Below are positions 13,501 to 14,370 of a DNA stretch of 14,370 bases, in pieces. The stretch spans positions 1 to 14,370 of the forward strand of contig CAZXBB010000168.1 of assembly GCA_964638815.1 (NCBI GenBank), read 5' to 3'. This DNA comes from CAZXBB01 sp964638815. Its GTDB lineage: Bacteria; Planctomycetota; Phycisphaerae; Phycisphaerales; SM1A02. The position numbers and the translations under genes are program-made. The first letter of the stretch is position 1; each line of letters begins with the position of its first letter. The notes beneath the pieces are model-generated. The model searched no databases. It had not been told where the DNA came from and worked only from the letters and a program-made list of their open reading frames with translations.

Positions 13501-14227
13501 GGATACGGAGCCGTGGTACACGGGCGTCGCGGAGCCGGAGTGGAGGCTGGTCTCGACCGCCCTCCAGAAGCGCACGAGCTTCGAGCAGATGAGCACGTTC
13601 TCGTCCGCGGTGGCCGACACGCTCTCCGCGCAGGCGATCGTCGCCGTCGTGCTGTCGCTCCTGGGCATCCTCGTCTACATCTGGGTGCGTTTCGGCTCGC
13701 TGCGATACTCGCTCGCCGCGGTCGTGGCCCTCCTGCACGACGTGACGATCGCGCTCGGCCTGCTCGCGCTGACCGGCCTCATCGGCAACACTGCGATCGG
13801 CACGGCCCTGCTCCTGGAGCCGTTCCAGATCGACCTCGGGATCGTCGCGGCGCTCCTGACGATCATCGGCTACTCGCTCAACGACACGATCGTCATCCTC
13901 GACCGCGTGCGAGAGAATCGCGGCAAGCTGCCGCTCGCCACGGCGGCGATCGTGGACAAGTCCATCAACCAGACCGTCAGTCGGACGCTGCTCACGTCGG
14001 CCACCACGCTGGTGGCCATCCTCATCATGTATCTCGAGGGCGGCAGCGGCATCCGGCCCTTCGCGTTCTGCCTGCTGGCCGGCCTCATCGTCGGCACATA
14101 CAGCTCGGTGGCCGTCGCGGCGCCGATGGTGGTCGCGAGGGGCACGCAGCGCGGCGGCGGAAGCGCCGGTCGCGACGTGCTGGAGGCGGCGGAGGTCGCG
14201 GAGTCGGCTCCGGTGGGTGCGGTCTAG
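10595..14227 (+). CDS. secDF: Fused protein translocase subunit SecD-SecF
   Basis: A 1210-residue natural fusion of SecD (about 1-690) and SecF (about 691-1210), which use the proton gradient to help draw proteins out of the Sec channel. SecD shows TM1 (7-24), GKDLRGGVSLVY (30-41), LKDRVNPTGV, the late exported-domain motif IGEPMAIVLDGQIYSAP (431-447) and the TM4 signature GMAVDANVLIYERIREE (567-583, key D571). SecF shows STEFRGG (717-723) and IGYSLNDTIVILDRVRENR (1091-1109). Two regions are enlarged. SecD has about 200 charged residues (roughly 92-290) between VVMPLPD and AGVLEFRI, where typical SecD has about 20. The SecF exported domain is about 300 residues (710-1010). That loop contains DEDQDGEPD (734-742), resembling a calcium-binding DxDxDG loop. 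The frame is intact throughout. It is the last gene of the rhomboid-tgt-yajC-secDF run. Confidence 0.96.
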   Translation: MQNMVPKLLLIAVVLALCGLSIGYKDLSLGKDLRGGVSLVYKVSIPEDSARDPQSVLTQTITVLKDRVNPTGVLDISMQPLGRDRIEVVMPLPDEKVRALAKTYQDELAALLKLSEIRSVEVDEALKRGAAVAEIGGDQASERGRKVAGLQEAYDARRDARAAYEAAVAADADASEIRPLQFAVAEAEIAFDDLYAEVLGLSLGEARVRRVLGLPTEPQDVKNPDGTTQLDAQGTAVKGPGPRETALDRIKSEYTHLAAKLDETVAAYDEYQRNRKGFDDPEDLIRLLRGAGVLEFRIAVRNSSPIGVEINDLREQLREVGPQNTSSPNARWFPINELKQWYQTPQQLVSLEADPVTYFAQSRDLVAGVYEGQHFLLLYTTRPKSITHGGDREWSITNTFESPDELGRPAVSFNLDASGAGLMGRLTGAHIGEPMAIVLDGQIYSAPTIQSQISASGQITGNYSQAEVAYLIRVLAAGSLQARLSPDPIAMNTLGPSIGEDNLKRGRGAFIIALSAVAVFMLVYYFFAGLVAVIALIANGIIIFGVMMGIDGTFTLPGLAGIVLTMGMAVDANVLIYERIREELFAGELDLRGAVRQGYGKALSTILDANITNLIVCLVLFRTATTEVKGFALTLTIGICATLFTALFVTRQIYFFYTDFFKIRKLPMLPTVFPSIHRALEPNIPWVSLRHIFLAVSLVAVIASVILVARRGEDMLSTEFRGGVAMTMRTAPVDEDQDGEPDSYLTDAKLEPVRVSLRHSGAPDAVEDRIHALGVAARESGATDNSTRVLRELENAAVLTAGETSTDADGNIIAESFQVKVSSPKGMDDEQTITETIVDAISDEFGRQLDVTLPVTFAGAGSDESDSYVFPITKDELGQNIRRPDATQRVSGFVGGAAIVLEDIDPPLTERDIARRIDRLRNQPDFVRYSARSVEVHGLTPADPADPRRGYTDAVVLVHDPFLSYVRMTDTEPWYTGVAEPEWRLVSTALQKRTSFEQMSTFSSAVADTLSAQAIVAVVLSLLGILVYIWVRFGSLRYSLAAVVALLHDVTIALGLLALTGLIGNTAIGTALLLEPFQIDLGIVAALLTIIGYSLNDTIVILDRVRENRGKLPLATAAIVDKSINQTVSRTLLTSATTLVAILIMYLEGGSGIRPFAFCLLAGLIVGTYSSVAVAAPMVVARGTQRGGGSAGRDVLEAAEVAESAPVGAV

Positions 14228-14370
14228 CTCTAGCAGCCCGTTGAAGAACTGGAACGCCGCCGGAGCACGATCATTTCCGCCGTGGACGGCGTCGCCAAAC
14301 CTCGCTGTATCGTCAAATACGGCGTCGGTTCGGCTCCTTGCCACGACGAAAAGCATCGCACTCGGGCAAC
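14228..14370. other. Non-coding tail after secDF; possible insertion-sequence end
   Basis: No gene is supported here. Three bases after the secDF stop comes TAGCAGCCCGTTGAAGAACT (14231-14250). From memory, this resembles the terminal inverted repeats of some insertion sequences (GTTGAAAAA-type ends). CTAG occurs at 14224-14227 and again at 14230-14233. Base composition is less GC-rich than the gene. No transposase is visible before the window ends. Confidence 0.25.
14294..14334. repeat. Imperfect inverted repeat, 17-18 bp arms, 6-base loop
   Basis: The left arm 14294-14310 (GCCAAACCTCGCTGTAT) and right arm 14317-14334 (ATACGGCGTCGGTTCGGC) pair with one gap and four mismatched or wobble positions around the loop CGTCAA. 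It lies about 67 bases after the secDF stop. It could be a terminator of the Sec operon or a structured element near a mobile-element end; no T-tract follows. Confidence 0.55.

Noticed and set aside
10529..14356. Minus-strand open frame of 1275 codons antisense to secDF
   Set aside because: Its translation is Arg/Asp/Glu/His-rich without domains, while the opposite strand encodes intact SecDF with all motifs. Long antisense frames are expected in GC-rich genes.

Overview
The window is a very GC-rich bacterial chromosome segment with densely packed genes and a Gram-negative (diderm) character: it has an MCE/MlaD protein with its ABC ATPase, YajC and a fused SecDF. The fused SecDF with large inserts, a rhomboid beginning with a DRDY motif, and a neighbouring site-2 protease all suggest a planctomycete, perhaps of the Phycisphaerae. 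That placement is inference from gene style; no rRNA or other marker is present.

Layout. (1) 1-1072, minus strand: a small secreted protein of unknown function, translationally coupled by an ATGA overlap to an S9-type prolyl oligopeptidase that runs off the left edge. (2) 1073-1303: a divergent promoter region carrying six contiguous copies of a 17-bp repeat. (3) 1304-3806, plus strand: an M20/ArgE-type deacylase followed by HutF (formimidoylglutamate deiminase). (4) 3784-3822: a nested hairpin over the 3-bp gap between convergent stop codons. (5) 3810-5740, minus strand: mlaF-mlaD, the ATPase and substrate-binding parts of a lipid transporter, without a permease gene. (6) 5741-5844: a short divergent promoter region with overlapping -10-like boxes. 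(7) 5845-7583, plus strand: an ADP-ribose-pyrophosphatase-type NUDIX hydrolase overlapping a site-2 protease (M50). (8) 7584-7758: a spacer with a hairpin and one stray copy of the 17-bp repeat. (9) 7759-14227, plus strand: rhomboid protease, tgt, yajC and secDF in one tight run (4-bp overlap, abutting, 14-bp gap). (10) 14228-14370: a short tail with a strong imperfect hairpin and a possible insertion-sequence end.

How the genes fit together. tgt-yajC-secD-secF is a widely conserved bacterial cluster linking queuosine tRNA modification to the Sec accessory complex. Here a rhomboid is added at its head. The M50 protease just upstream and the rhomboid end in the same short C-terminal motif, which suggests a common partner or regulation for two intramembrane proteases. 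M20 plus HutF suggests amino-acid catabolism, possibly the N-formylglutamate branch of histidine degradation. MlaFD points to outer-membrane lipid transport.

Most genes are ordinary housekeeping or catabolic genes. I see no clear undescribed defence or mobile system. The points most worth checking are the shared tail of the two intramembrane proteases, the apparently leaderless starts of the transcription-unit head genes, the 17-bp array, and the enlarged exported domains of SecDF.
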